Of a DNA stretch of 57,679 bases, positions 25,234-33,734 are shown piece by piece; within the stretch, counting starts at the first letter, position 1, and every line of letters begins with the position of its first letter. The notes under the pieces are model-generated. The model saw only the letters and a program-made list of their open reading frames with translations, had not been told where the DNA came from and did not search any database. The stretch is from JANXQG01 sp037147235 (GTDB lineage: Bacteria > Planctomycetota > Planctomycetia > Pirellulales > Thermoguttaceae). A program made the translations under genes and the position numbers. The stretch covers positions 1 through 57,679 of the forward strand of contig JBAWVO010000002.1 of NCBI GenBank assembly GCA_037147235.1, written 5' to 3'.

Positions 25234-26349
25234 ATGAACATGCACACGCGGGTACATCGGGGCATTGGTGGCTTGAACTCACTCCGCAGTCAGTGGGTTG
25301 CGCTCCATGGTTTTTGTGATTTGTGGGCTCGCTTTGAGTGGTATTATGCCTACTTGACAAATCTGGTAGTTGACCGTGAGAGCGTCTATTTTATTCAGAT
25401 TTTAGCAGGGGATGAAACAGTAGCAATCATTCCAGCGGAAGTAGTTAAACAAAATCTTAAACCTTTCGGAAATCTTAAGGTACTATGTTTGGCATTTCAT
25501 TCTCATATAGCAATCACGGATTTCCCGCTAGATCCGAGAGTTGATCCAGCCTCGGTTGCTGAGCAGTTGCTGAAGACCTTACGAAATATTCCGGAATGTT
25601 GGGATTTAATTCGCTGGCCACGCATCATGCATTCATCCAATGCATTATTGATTTCACGCGCACTCCGTGGCCATTCTATTCATATACGACCTGCGGAGCC
25701 TTGTAATACTATCGATACAAACAAGTCTTTCCAGGACCTAGCCAGTAACTTTTCTAACCAACTCCAAAGAAGACTAAAGAAATCACGACGTTTGCTCTCT
25801 GAAATTGCAAATTTATGTGTTGCGACTGCTAGGTCTGCTGAAGATTCGGGTGCAAGCTACGAAGAGTTTCTGCGAATTGAGGCATCTGGCTGGAAAGGCG
25901 ACTCCGGCACGGCTTCAGCGATTCTATTGAATAAAGCCCCACGTGGCTTCTATGCGGCCTTGCTGGATCAAAAGAACACTGATTTCTTACCGGAAATCTA
26001 CCTTTTGGAAAGTGGATTGCAGTCAATCGCCGTTCAGTTTTCAATAGGGACTAGGGGGTGTAAGCATGTCTTAAAAATCGGGTACGAGGAGAGCTATTCA
26101 AAGATGTCGCCGGGACAGATTCTGATGGAAGATGTCTTGATGTCCGCATGCCGGACAACCTCAACGGAAAGAGTGAGTTTGGTTTCCAATCAGCCGTGGC
26201 ACCAACAATGGCAGCCAAAGCCCGAGGATACTTTTGATGTCATGATCTTCAGAAACAGGTTGCATGGTGTTATCTTTGGTTGGTGCATTGCTCTTCGCAA
26301 GCTTGCAAAGTCGTTCGTAAAAAAAGTTAAATCTACACCGACCAACTAA
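25234..26349 (+). CDS. GNAT-fold acyltransferase, CelD/BcsL family (fourth, divergent)
   Basis: A 371-aa protein, more A/T-rich than its neighbours. Seen: SQWVALHGFCDLWARFEWYYAY (degenerate WL-x-TWW region), VAIIPAEVV, QLQRRLKKSRRLLSE (basic block), EEFLRIEASGWKG, APRGFYAALLDQ, EIYLLESGLQSIAVQF and KIGYEESYSKMSPGQILMEDVL, the GY(D/E)ESY...PG block characteristic of CelD-type GNAT domains. It probably decorates the polysaccharide with a different group. A 134-nt leaderless gap precedes it. Confidence 0.75.
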   Translation: MNMHTRVHRGIGGLNSLRSQWVALHGFCDLWARFEWYYAYLTNLVVDRESVYFIQILAGDETVAIIPAEVVKQNLKPFGNLKVLCLAFHSHIAITDFPLDPRVDPASVAEQLLKTLRNIPECWDLIRWPRIMHSSNALLISRALRGHSIHIRPAEPCNTIDTNKSFQDLASNFSNQLQRRLKKSRRLLSEIANLCVATARSAEDSGASYEEFLRIEASGWKGDSGTASAILLNKAPRGFYAALLDQKNTDFLPEIYLLESGLQSIAVQFSIGTRGCKHVLKIGYEESYSKMSPGQILMEDVLMSACRTTSTERVSLVSNQPWHQQWQPKPEDTFDVMIFRNRLHGVIFGWCIALRKLAKSFVKKVKSTPTN

Positions 26350-26464
26350 TTACCTTAGGACTTGCCCCGAAAACTATAACCTTTCGGTCCTTGCATTTTG
26401 CATTGATCGGAATATGCAGTCGGGTAAGAACGGATTCTACGGAGGATAAAGGACTAATCAATCC

Positions 26465-27505
26465 ATGACATCAATCTTGGTGAGCGTATTGATCCCGACG
26501 TACAATCGCGCGTACGCGATTCAGCGTGCGATTGACAGTGCCCTGGAACAGGATTGCGAGTCGATTGAAGTTCTCGTCATCGACGATGGGTCCAAGGATG
26601 GTACGCGCGAGCTGATTCGGCAACGCTACGGAACTGACCCGCGAGTGAGGTATTTCTTCAAGGAGAACGGGGGCGTTTCCTCGGCGAGGAATCTTGGTAT
26701 TCGGGAATGTCGAGGCGAGTTTGTGGCGTTTCTGGACTCGGATGACTGGTGGCTGCCAGGAAAGCTCTCGCTCCAGCTCGCTGGGTTGAAACTCGTGCCC
26801 GAAGCGGGGATGATCTGGACCGACATGCAGGCCGTGGGGGGGGATGAACAGGTTCTCCATCCGCGTTATTTGCGGCAAATGTATCATACCTACCGGTATT
26901 TCAAGACTCCGAGAGATATTTTCTCGCAGGAGTGTACAGTCCGGACCGGAGCCTTGGGCGACATCGCGCTCTACGCCGGGGACATCTTCCCTAAGATAGC
27001 ACTCGGAAGCCTAGTCCACACCTCAACCGTACTCCTTCGGCGGGAGCGCCTGATGAAAACCGGATTCTTTCGCGAGGACTATCGTTCGGGCGAGGACTAC
27101 GATTTTCATCTCAGGACCTGCAAACACGGCCCCGTCGCCTTCGCTGACGCAGTCACGATCAGCTATAAAATCGGCATGGATGATGCGCTGACCGCCCCGG
27201 CCTATGAAGTCCTTTTGGCAACCCATTTTGTCGAGACCTTTGAACGAACATTACGGGAAGACCGAGACCGGATCACGCTGCCTAAATCCTTGATTCAGGA
27301 TTCCGTGGCGAGTGCTTATGCCTGGGCGGGGAGGGCCTGCATGACGGACGGTCAGTTGCGGCGTGCTCGGGGCTATTTCCTGAAAAGCCTGAGAGCGAAG
27401 CCTTGGCAGCCGCGACAGATCATCTACCTCGCCGCGACTTCAATGCCGCCGAAAGCGATCTCTCTTCTTCGGAGCTTGCGAAATAGATCGACTGGGAGCA
27501 GGTGA
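26465..27505 (+). CDS. Glycosyltransferase family 2
   Basis: A 346-aa GT2 enzyme: VSVLIPTYNRAYAIQRAIDSALEQ, EVLVIDDGSKDGT, GGVSSARNLGIRECRGEFVAFLDSDDWW (DxD) and an acceptor-side RSGEDYDFHLRT. The C-terminal ~90 residues are helical and may be a TPR-like tail (AYAWAGRACMTDGQLRRARGYFLKSLRA). No membrane segments, so peripheral. A GGAGGA lies at about 26440, roughly 20 nt before the ATG. The next gene overlaps its stop by 4 nt (GTGA). Confidence 0.9.
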   Translation: MTSILVSVLIPTYNRAYAIQRAIDSALEQDCESIEVLVIDDGSKDGTRELIRQRYGTDPRVRYFFKENGGVSSARNLGIRECRGEFVAFLDSDDWWLPGKLSLQLAGLKLVPEAGMIWTDMQAVGGDEQVLHPRYLRQMYHTYRYFKTPRDIFSQECTVRTGALGDIALYAGDIFPKIALGSLVHTSTVLLRRERLMKTGFFREDYRSGEDYDFHLRTCKHGPVAFADAVTISYKIGMDDALTAPAYEVLLATHFVETFERTLREDRDRITLPKSLIQDSVASAYAWAGRACMTDGQLRRARGYFLKSLRAKPWQPRQIIYLAATSMPPKAISLLRSLRNRSTGSR

Positions 27506-28560
27506 GGATGAGCATGAACAGACAACCCGCGAGCAAGGCTCCGGCCATCCCCCGATCCTGGTTCCGCCGCGCGTTGGCCTGGGCTGCCTGGGGCTATTTG
27601 CTTTCGGTCATCCTCCTTTGGGCATTCATGTTCTGGGTCGGTGATCGCTGGTGGGGTGCCACGCTCGTACTCTTCGGCCCCCGCTGGCTCTGCCTGTTGC
27701 CGCTGCCGCTGCTCGTTCCGTTGGCCTTGGTCTTTCGGCGACGCAGTCTTTGGCCGTTGCTGGCCGCTACGGTCATGGCGATTGGCCCGCTGGCCGGTTT
27801 CTGCATCCCTTGGGCAAGTTTTCGCGCTCACGGTTCACCGACGATCCGCGTACTCACGTGCAATACCAAAGGTCGTGGCGACCATAACGAGCGACTCGAA
27901 GCATTGATCCGGGAATCCAACCCCGATATCGTTGCCCTGCAAGGCTGCTGGGACGAGTTCCACGTGCAATGGCCAGACGCGTGGCACGTTCTTCACCACG
28001 GTGAACTGCTCGTCGCCTCGCGATTTCCTTTGCAGGAGGTTACGGCAACCGCACACGTTCGGACGGGCCACAGTCAGCCGCGCGAAAATCTCCTCTCGTG
28101 CATTGTGACATTGCCGGAAGGTGAACTGCGGTTTGCCACGGTTCATCTGCAAAGCCCGCATTTTGGCATCGCCCGCTTGCTCGATCGCCACACGGGCATC
28201 CGGCCGTCGCGGAGCGATTTGATCACCAAGGAAATCAACGCCCGCTGGCATGAGTCGGAAGAAGTCACCTCGCAGCTTGCGGCCGACGGTTGGCCGGATA
28301 TTGTCGTCGGTGACCTGAATCTGCCGGTAGAAAGCCCGATCTACCGCACTTATTGGTCGTCATGGTATAATGCCTTCAGCGCAGCAGGATGGGGTTTTGG
28401 TGGCTCGGAGTGGCCGCAAGGCACCGCCGGAATCTCCTTCGGCATCCGCATCGACCATATCCTCAGCAGTTTTCGCTGGCGGCCAAAGCGTTGCTGGCTC
28501 GGCCCAGATGTCGGGTCCGACCACCTACCTCTTGTGGCAGATTTATGTCGAGAGCCGTAG
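27502..28560 (+). CDS. Membrane endonuclease/exonuclease/phosphatase-fold protein
   Basis: A 352-aa protein with about three N-terminal membrane segments (WAAWGYLLSVILLWAFMFWV, LCLLPLPLLVPLALVF, LLAATVMAIGPLAGFCI), then an EEP domain: IRVLTCNTKG, ESNPDIVALQGC (the usual active-site Glu position is Gln here, so metal binding may be altered), ELLVASRFPL, LRFATVHLQSP, DIVVGDLNLP and the terminal SDHLPLVADL. Family members are DNases, phosphodiesterases or lipid/sugar phosphatases; membrane forms are common in exosortase-linked polysaccharide loci. GTG 27502 overlaps the previous stop; ATG 27508 or 27514 are alternative starts. Possible role in clearing lipid-linked phosphates is inference. Confidence 0.78.
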   Translation: MRMSMNRQPASKAPAIPRSWFRRALAWAAWGYLLSVILLWAFMFWVGDRWWGATLVLFGPRWLCLLPLPLLVPLALVFRRRSLWPLLAATVMAIGPLAGFCIPWASFRAHGSPTIRVLTCNTKGRGDHNERLEALIRESNPDIVALQGCWDEFHVQWPDAWHVLHHGELLVASRFPLQEVTATAHVRTGHSQPRENLLSCIVTLPEGELRFATVHLQSPHFGIARLLDRHTGIRPSRSDLITKEINARWHESEEVTSQLAADGWPDIVVGDLNLPVESPIYRTYWSSWYNAFSAAGWGFGGSEWPQGTAGISFGIRIDHILSSFRWRPKRCWLGPDVGSDHLPLVADLCREP

Positions 28561-28595
28561 GGTCTATGTAACTAATGATGAAAGGATGGGGGTCC

Positions 28596-30272
28596 ATGAG
28601 AATTATTTCTATTAGCAGCCTAATGCTGGCAATGTTGGCAACATCGGCGGCAGCTCAGTACAAAGTTGATACGCTTTGCGGAGCGAAAGTAAACCTGGAT
28701 AAGAGCGGAAAACTGCTGGCTCGCTACCAACCGGACCAACCTGGCGCCGGATATGCTCAGGCAGTGAAACTCGCGGTTGAATTCTTCAAAAAATGTCCCA
28801 ACGACGCCCGCAACCGCCTTCCGCTGTACATGACGCATTGTTCGATCTACCGTGATCGGAATAGCGGCTTCCGGGGTTCTGACTGGCCGCACAATCCCGC
28901 CGTGGTCAATGCCGGCATGGTGCAGAGCTTGGCCATCGATTGGCGGAACTACTCGGGTGACCAATCGTGGGTTGACCTCGTTCGCAAAGTACTCGATCAT
29001 CACATTCAATACGGCACAACTCCCGAGAGTTGGGAGTGGGCGAGCGTTCCCTATGCCAGTTCAAACCCCGGAAAGGCAATCTATCAGGGGTCCGCAAGGT
29101 TTGACGGAACGAAAGCACCCGACAAAATGGGGCGTGGCGATGGTTCCTTCGCCCTGGAAGTTGATAAGATCGGAGATATGGGCATGGCTTATCTGCGGTT
29201 TTATCAGATTACGGGGGAATCAAAATATCTCCAGGCCGCCATCCGCTGTGCGGATACATTGGCCAAGCATGTGCGCAAGGGGCATCATTCCGCAAGGGGC
29301 CTCGACATGAAGCATCTGACACTGATTTCGCCATGGCCTTTCCGAGTAAGGGCCGAAAAGGGTGAAATACTGGAGGACTACACTTCGCATGTGATTGAAA
29401 ACCTTCGGCTGTTGGACGAGCTTATCCGGATCAAGGATCCTATTCAACTGCCGGTTGAAAAAGCAGGAGCCTATAAGAAAAGCTCTGAAATGGTTTGGCA
29501 ATGGTTGTTGGCTGCGGATGGCCCGGTAAAGACATCCATTTGGAAAGGATATTACGAGGACATGCCCTTGGATCCCCTCAATCTTAACCGGGTGAACAAC
29601 TCCCCCATGGAGTTTGCCCGCTACCTGATCAAGAATCCAGGAAACGATCCAAACATTGAAACTACCGTTCCATCCCTTATTTGGTGGGTCAAGAACACGT
29701 TTGGCGAACCAGGAATGAACGCCATTAACGAGCAAACGACCTGCTACAAGCCGATGGGAAGCCATACGGCTCGCTATGCATCGATTTGTGCGCTTTGGTA
29801 TGAACGGACGGGCAACGAGTGGTTCAAGGAAGAAGCCTACCGTCATTTCAACTATGCATCGTACATGACGGAACCTGACGGCGTCGTACAGGTCGGCCAC
29901 AACTGGGGGAGTGAAATATGGGTTTCGGACGGATACACAGACTATATCCGACATTTCATGGAGGGATTGGGCGCAGTTCCCCAGTGGGCTCCAGCCGGCG
30001 AGAACCATTTGCTGCGATCCTCATCCGTGGTGCAAACCATTACGTATTCGGATAAAGAAATAGCCTTCACAACATTTGACAACGGCACGAGAGCGGTGTT
30101 GCGACTCATTTCAAAACCAGTTTCAGTAAGAGCAAAAGACAAGAGCCTCCTGCTGGTAAACAACGAGAAAGAAGAAGGATATACCTGGAAGCCGCTGGCT
30201 GAAGGCGGAGTCTTAAAAGTCAACAATCAGTCTGGAAACACGGTTACGGTTCAGTTGAAGAAAGATTTTTGA
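28596..30272 (+). CDS. Secreted protein with possible alpha/alpha-toroid fold
   Basis: A 558-aa exported protein with signal peptide MRIISISSLMLAMLATSAAA. The body is rich in helices with aromatic/acidic motifs (SIYRDRNSGFRGSDWPHNP, ITGESKYLQAAIRCADTLAKHVRKG, DYTSHVIENLRLLDELI, KPMGSHTARYASICALWYERTGNEWFKEEAYRHFNYASYM), like alpha/alpha-barrel glycoside hydrolases and polysaccharide lyases; the C-terminal ~80 residues look like a beta-sandwich. No family is recognised with certainty. It closes the polysaccharide region and could trim or depolymerise the product. ATG 28596 is chosen because it opens directly on the signal peptide, with AAAGGA upstream at 28580-28585; ATG 28575 is also in frame. 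Confidence 0.7.
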   Translation: MRIISISSLMLAMLATSAAAQYKVDTLCGAKVNLDKSGKLLARYQPDQPGAGYAQAVKLAVEFFKKCPNDARNRLPLYMTHCSIYRDRNSGFRGSDWPHNPAVVNAGMVQSLAIDWRNYSGDQSWVDLVRKVLDHHIQYGTTPESWEWASVPYASSNPGKAIYQGSARFDGTKAPDKMGRGDGSFALEVDKIGDMGMAYLRFYQITGESKYLQAAIRCADTLAKHVRKGHHSARGLDMKHLTLISPWPFRVRAEKGEILEDYTSHVIENLRLLDELIRIKDPIQLPVEKAGAYKKSSEMVWQWLLAADGPVKTSIWKGYYEDMPLDPLNLNRVNNSPMEFARYLIKNPGNDPNIETTVPSLIWWVKNTFGEPGMNAINEQTTCYKPMGSHTARYASICALWYERTGNEWFKEEAYRHFNYASYMTEPDGVVQVGHNWGSEIWVSDGYTDYIRHFMEGLGAVPQWAPAGENHLLRSSSVVQTITYSDKEIAFTTFDNGTRAVLRLISKPVSVRAKDKSLLLVNNEKEEGYTWKPLAEGGVLKVNNQSGNTVTVQLKKDF

Positions 30273-30279
30273 GTCGTCC

Positions 30280-30957
30280 ATGGTTCCTTGGGAATTCCTT
30301 GACAGCGCGCCCGTTCCCGGAGGCAAAGGAGAGCTTCGCCTGTATAAACGAGGCGAAGAATTTTCGATTCGGCTGGATCGCTGCGAACTTATGAACAGCC
30401 GCGTTCACGACTCGGAAGATGCCCTAGCTGAGCTTGCATGTACACGAATCGCCGACCGTTCTTGTCCCCGGGTTCTAATTGGAGGGCTGGGGATGGGGTA
30501 TACCGCGGCCGCGGCCTTGCATCGACTCCGAGCCGATGGCCAGTTGGTCGTGGCTGAATTGGTGCCGGCGGTCGTAAAATGGAACCGGGGATCTCTTGCC
30601 GATCTGGCTGGCCGCCCCCTTCAGAATAATCGGGTTACGGTTCGTGAGATTGATGTCGCGCAGATTTTGAAAAAAGAGCACCAAACCTACGACGCCATCC
30701 TGCTGGATGTGGATAACGGACCTGATGGGCTAACCCGGAAGGGCAACGACTGGCTCTATTCGAGGGCCGGACTGGATGCAGCCTTTACGACACTTCGGCC
30801 TGCGGGCGTGTTGGCCGTATGGTCGGCCAGTCCCGATCGGGCCTTCGCCCAGCGTCTACGCGAGGCCAGTTTCGAGGTGGATGAGGTTCAGGTGCGGTCG
30901 CGCGGCCCCCGACGGGGATCACGGCATACCATTTGGCTTGCCGTACGAGGGCCCTGA
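30280..30957 (+). CDS. Spermidine-synthase-like methyltransferase-fold protein
   Basis: A 225-aa Rossmann-fold protein of the spermidine synthase superfamily. Seen: LYKRGEEFSIRLDRCELMNSR (N-terminal beta strand part), VLIGGLGMGYTAAAAL (nucleotide-binding glycine loop), VVAELVPAVVKWNRG (acidic residue after beta 2) and YDAILLDVDNGPDGLT. It is shorter than classical SpeE (~285 aa) and the second substrate Asp pattern is altered, so true polyamine synthesis is doubtful. Located 7 nt after the secreted protein and 21 nt before mnmG; a role in either is unproven. Confidence 0.75.
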   Translation: MVPWEFLDSAPVPGGKGELRLYKRGEEFSIRLDRCELMNSRVHDSEDALAELACTRIADRSCPRVLIGGLGMGYTAAAALHRLRADGQLVVAELVPAVVKWNRGSLADLAGRPLQNNRVTVREIDVAQILKKEHQTYDAILLDVDNGPDGLTRKGNDWLYSRAGLDAAFTTLRPAGVLAVWSASPDRAFAQRLREASFEVDEVQVRSRGPRRGSRHTIWLAVRGP

Positions 30958-30978
30958 CGAGTTTTTTCTTATAACTCG

Positions 30979-32802
30979 ATGAGCAATTTCTACGAGTACG
31001 ATGTTCTGGTGATCGGCGGTGGACATGCGGGCAGCGAGGCGGCCCTGGCTGCGGCCCGCATGGGGGCTAAAACCGCGCTTCTGACGACCAATCTCGATAC
31101 GATCGGCCAGATGAGCTGCAATCCGGCCATCGGCGGCGTGGCCAAGGGGCAAATCGTGCGAGAAATCGATGCCCTCGGCGGTGCCATGGGCCGCGCGATC
31201 GATGTCACGGGTATCCAGTTCCGCGTACTCAATCGCAGTAAGGGGCCTGCCATGCATGGCCCGCGGGCACAGGCGGATAAGCGGGCCTATCAGACTGAAA
31301 TCAAACGCCTTTGTGAAGAGCAGCCGAACCTGAGTTTACGGCAGGAAACGGTCGACGACCTTGTCACGGAAGGGCAGGGGGCGGCGCTCCGCATCGTCGG
31401 CGTTCGCCTGGCCGACGGCACTTTCTACCGCGCGGGAGCTGTGGTACTCTGTGCCGGCACGTTCATGCAGGGACTGATCCACATTGGCGAATCGCAGATG
31501 TCCGGCGGCCGCATGGGCGAAATCGCAACGCACGGCATCAGTGGGGCATTGGTTCGCTTGGGCTTTAAGCTGGGGCGTTTCAAGACCGGCACGCCCATGC
31601 GACTCAACGGCCGCACGATCGACTTTGACCAGACACAACTCCAGCTCGGCGATCCGGTGCCGCAGCCGTTCTCATTCTTGAACGACCGCATTGACTGTGA
31701 GCAACTCCCCTGCTGGATCACGTCTACCACGCCCGAGGTCCACGAGCTGATCCAGGCCAATCTGCATCGGGCACCGATGTATACAGGCCAAATCCAATCG
31801 ACCGGGCCGAGGTACTGCCCTTCCATCGAAACGAAAATTGTCCGTTTTGCCGAGAAAGACCGGCATCAATTATTTCTGGAGCCGGAGGGACGGCAAACTC
31901 GTGAAATCTATGTCAACGGCCTTTCCACGAGCCTGCCGCGGGAGGTCCAGGACAAGATGATTCGCATGATTCCGGGCCTGGGACGCGCGGAAATCGTGCG
32001 GTACGGCTACGCAATCGAATACGACTATGCGCCGCCCGATCAATTGAAGCTCTCACTGGAGACAAAGCGGGTGGCCGGTCTCTACTTCGCCGGACAGATT
32101 AACGGCACGACCGGTTACGAAGAAGCTGGCGGCCAGGGCCTCCTGGCTGGAGTGAACGCCGTGCTGGGCCTTCAGAGCAAGGATCCGTTGGTGTTGCGGC
32201 GGGAAGATGCCTACCTGGGCGTGATGATTGATGACCTAGTAACCCGGGGTGTCGACGAGCCTTATCGCATGTTCACCAGCCGGGCCGAATACCGATTGTC
32301 GCTTCGAGGTGACAACGCGGATCGCCGGCTGACGTCCCGTGGCCATTCGCTGGGATTGGTTGGCGACGATCGCTGGCAGCGGTTGCAGCGAAAGCTGGGC
32401 GAGGTTGCTCGGGTAGAGCAGCTTATCGAGAACAATCGCTCGGAAGGGCTGTCGCTAGCCCAGCTTCTGCGGCGGACCGAGACCCAGTGGGCCGATCTAG
32501 CCGCTCGACTGCCTGAGCTGGCGGACGTTTCCCAGGAAGTCGCCCAGCAGGTAACCTACGACGCAAAGTACGAAGGGTATCTCGCCCGCCAACAGGTGGA
32601 TATCCAGCGGCAGCAGCGGCTTGCTGCACGAAAGATCCCCGAAACTCTCGACTTTGCCAGGATTCTTCATCTTCGGGCAGAAGCTCGCGAGAATTTCGAG
32701 CGAGTGCGGCCAGTGAATTTGGCCCAAGCAGGCCGAATCAGCGGAATTACGCCTGCGGACTTGGCGGTATTGATGGTGTACTTGGAGGGTGGCGGGAGAT
32801 AG
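30979..32802 (+). CDS. mnmG: tRNA uridine-5-carboxymethylaminomethyl modification enzyme MnmG
   Basis: A 607-aa FAD-dependent enzyme that works with MnmE to install the carboxymethylaminomethyl group on wobble U34 of certain tRNAs. FAD-binding VIGGGHAGSEAALAAARMG near the N-terminus, QMSCNPAIGGVAKGQ, the VLCAGTFMQGLIHIGE strand, RFKTGTPMRLNG, the second nucleotide-binding INGTTGYEEAGGQGLLAGVNA and TSRAEYRLSLRGDNAD, plus the C-terminal helical domain (LARQQVDIQRQQR, GRISGITPADLAVLMVYLE). Length and motifs are typical. mnmE is not nearby. Confidence 0.97.
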   Translation: MSNFYEYDVLVIGGGHAGSEAALAAARMGAKTALLTTNLDTIGQMSCNPAIGGVAKGQIVREIDALGGAMGRAIDVTGIQFRVLNRSKGPAMHGPRAQADKRAYQTEIKRLCEEQPNLSLRQETVDDLVTEGQGAALRIVGVRLADGTFYRAGAVVLCAGTFMQGLIHIGESQMSGGRMGEIATHGISGALVRLGFKLGRFKTGTPMRLNGRTIDFDQTQLQLGDPVPQPFSFLNDRIDCEQLPCWITSTTPEVHELIQANLHRAPMYTGQIQSTGPRYCPSIETKIVRFAEKDRHQLFLEPEGRQTREIYVNGLSTSLPREVQDKMIRMIPGLGRAEIVRYGYAIEYDYAPPDQLKLSLETKRVAGLYFAGQINGTTGYEEAGGQGLLAGVNAVLGLQSKDPLVLRREDAYLGVMIDDLVTRGVDEPYRMFTSRAEYRLSLRGDNADRRLTSRGHSLGLVGDDRWQRLQRKLGEVARVEQLIENNRSEGLSLAQLLRRTETQWADLAARLPELADVSQEVAQQVTYDAKYEGYLARQQVDIQRQQRLAARKIPETLDFARILHLRAEARENFERVRPVNLAQAGRISGITPADLAVLMVYLEGGGR

Positions 32803-32920
32803 TTAATGTGAGGTTAAATCGGAGGACGAGCTTCCAAAACGGGAGGCCAGGCAAATTTGATTGTTTAGAGAAGTCTCCTAAATCGTTGAAATATTGTAAC
32901 TTAGGGAATTCATGCTCGTA

Positions 32921-32948
32921 TTGACTATCTTGGGGAGATAGTTATAAT
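32921..32948 (+). promoter_or_regulatory. Strong sigma-70-type promoter upstream of the response regulator
   Basis: TTGACT at 32921-32926 and TATAAT at 32943-32948 with a 16-nt spacer: one mismatch from a perfect consensus. It lies about 200 nt upstream of the response-regulator start and is the best promoter seen in the window. It implies a leader of roughly 200 nt. Confidence 0.75.
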
Positions 32949-32958
32949 TGCGCTCGTT

Positions 32959-32998
32959 GGCAATTTCGGTAATGTCGGCATTACCGGATACTATTGCC
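32959..32998 (+). promoter_or_regulatory. Nested hairpin in the response-regulator leader
   Basis: CGGTAATG (32967-32974) and CATTACCG (32979-32986) form a perfect 8-bp stem closed by a TCGG loop. Flanking GGCAAT (32959-32964) and ATTGCC (32993-32998) form an outer 6-bp stem around it. There is no T-run, so it is not a terminator. It begins close to the expected transcription start; a 5'-stabilising element, a protein-binding site or a small regulatory RNA are options. Confidence 0.6.
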
Positions 32999-33152
32999 GA
33001 TTAGACTATTTTCGGGATGTGAGGGCTTTGCGTACACGGCGGATTTAACGCCCTGAACACGGAGGACTAGAGATCCAGGAAGTGCCTGCCGGCGGTTCGA
33101 CCAGGAATCTCGCTGAAACTGGCTGAGTAAAGTCAGTTAGAGGGATGATAAG

Positions 33153-33734
33153 ATGAAGACGGTTTTCACGACGGGAGAAGCAGCCAAGATTTGCAAAGTC
33201 AGTCAGCAGACGATAATCCGTTGCTTTGATTCGGGCCAACTCAAGGGTTTTCGCGTTCCTGGCAGTCGGTTTCGCCGTATTCCGCGCGATCTACTGTTCA
33301 GTTTCATGCGCGACAATGGCATTCCCACCGATGCCTTGGAGAGTGGCAAGCGGAAGGTCTTGATTGTGGACGACGATCTTGAGTTGGTCGAATTGATCAC
33401 CGACGTTCTGGTGCGGGACAGCCGCTTCGAGATTCGCACGGTGAACAACGGTTTTGATGCCGGTATGATGGTCAAGGAGTACCACCCGGACCTCATTGTC
33501 CTGGACGTGATGCTCCCGGACATCAATGGCAGGGAAGTCTGCCAGCGGGTGCGTGCCGACCACAATATGAACGACGTGCGGATCATTTGCATTTCCGGTA
33601 TGGTCGAGGACGACAAGATTTCCGAGTTGAAGGCCGCCGGGGCCAACGACTTCATGCATAAGCCGTTCGAGGTCGAGAAATTGGTGGAGCGGATGTGCTA
33701 CCACCTGGACATTGAAACCGTCCATACGTCGTGA
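33153..33734 (+). CDS. Response regulator with N-terminal excisionase/MerR-like DNA-binding domain
   Basis: A 193-aa regulator in reversed order. Residues 4-50 are an Xis/BldC-type winged helix-turn-helix (FTTGEAAKICKVSQQTIIRCFDSGQLKGFRVPGSRFRRI), residues 67-185 a receiver domain with acidic pocket D73-D75, phospho-acceptor D118 (LIVLDVMLPD), S148 and K170 (HKPFE). So DNA binding is probably switched by phosphorylation from the adjacent kinase: its stop overlaps the kinase GTG start by 4 nt (GTGA), a sign of coupled translation. It sits behind a strong promoter and a structured leader. Targets unknown. Confidence 0.9.
   Translation: MKTVFTTGEAAKICKVSQQTIIRCFDSGQLKGFRVPGSRFRRIPRDLLFSFMRDNGIPTDALESGKRKVLIVDDDLELVELITDVLVRDSRFEIRTVNNGFDAGMMVKEYHPDLIVLDVMLPDINGREVCQRVRADHNMNDVRIICISGMVEDDKISELKAAGANDFMHKPFEVEKLVERMCYHLDIETVHTS

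Noticed and set aside
30280..30957. Functional spermidine synthase (speE)
   Set aside because: Shorter than SpeE and its second catalytic Asp pattern is changed, so only the superfamily is claimed.
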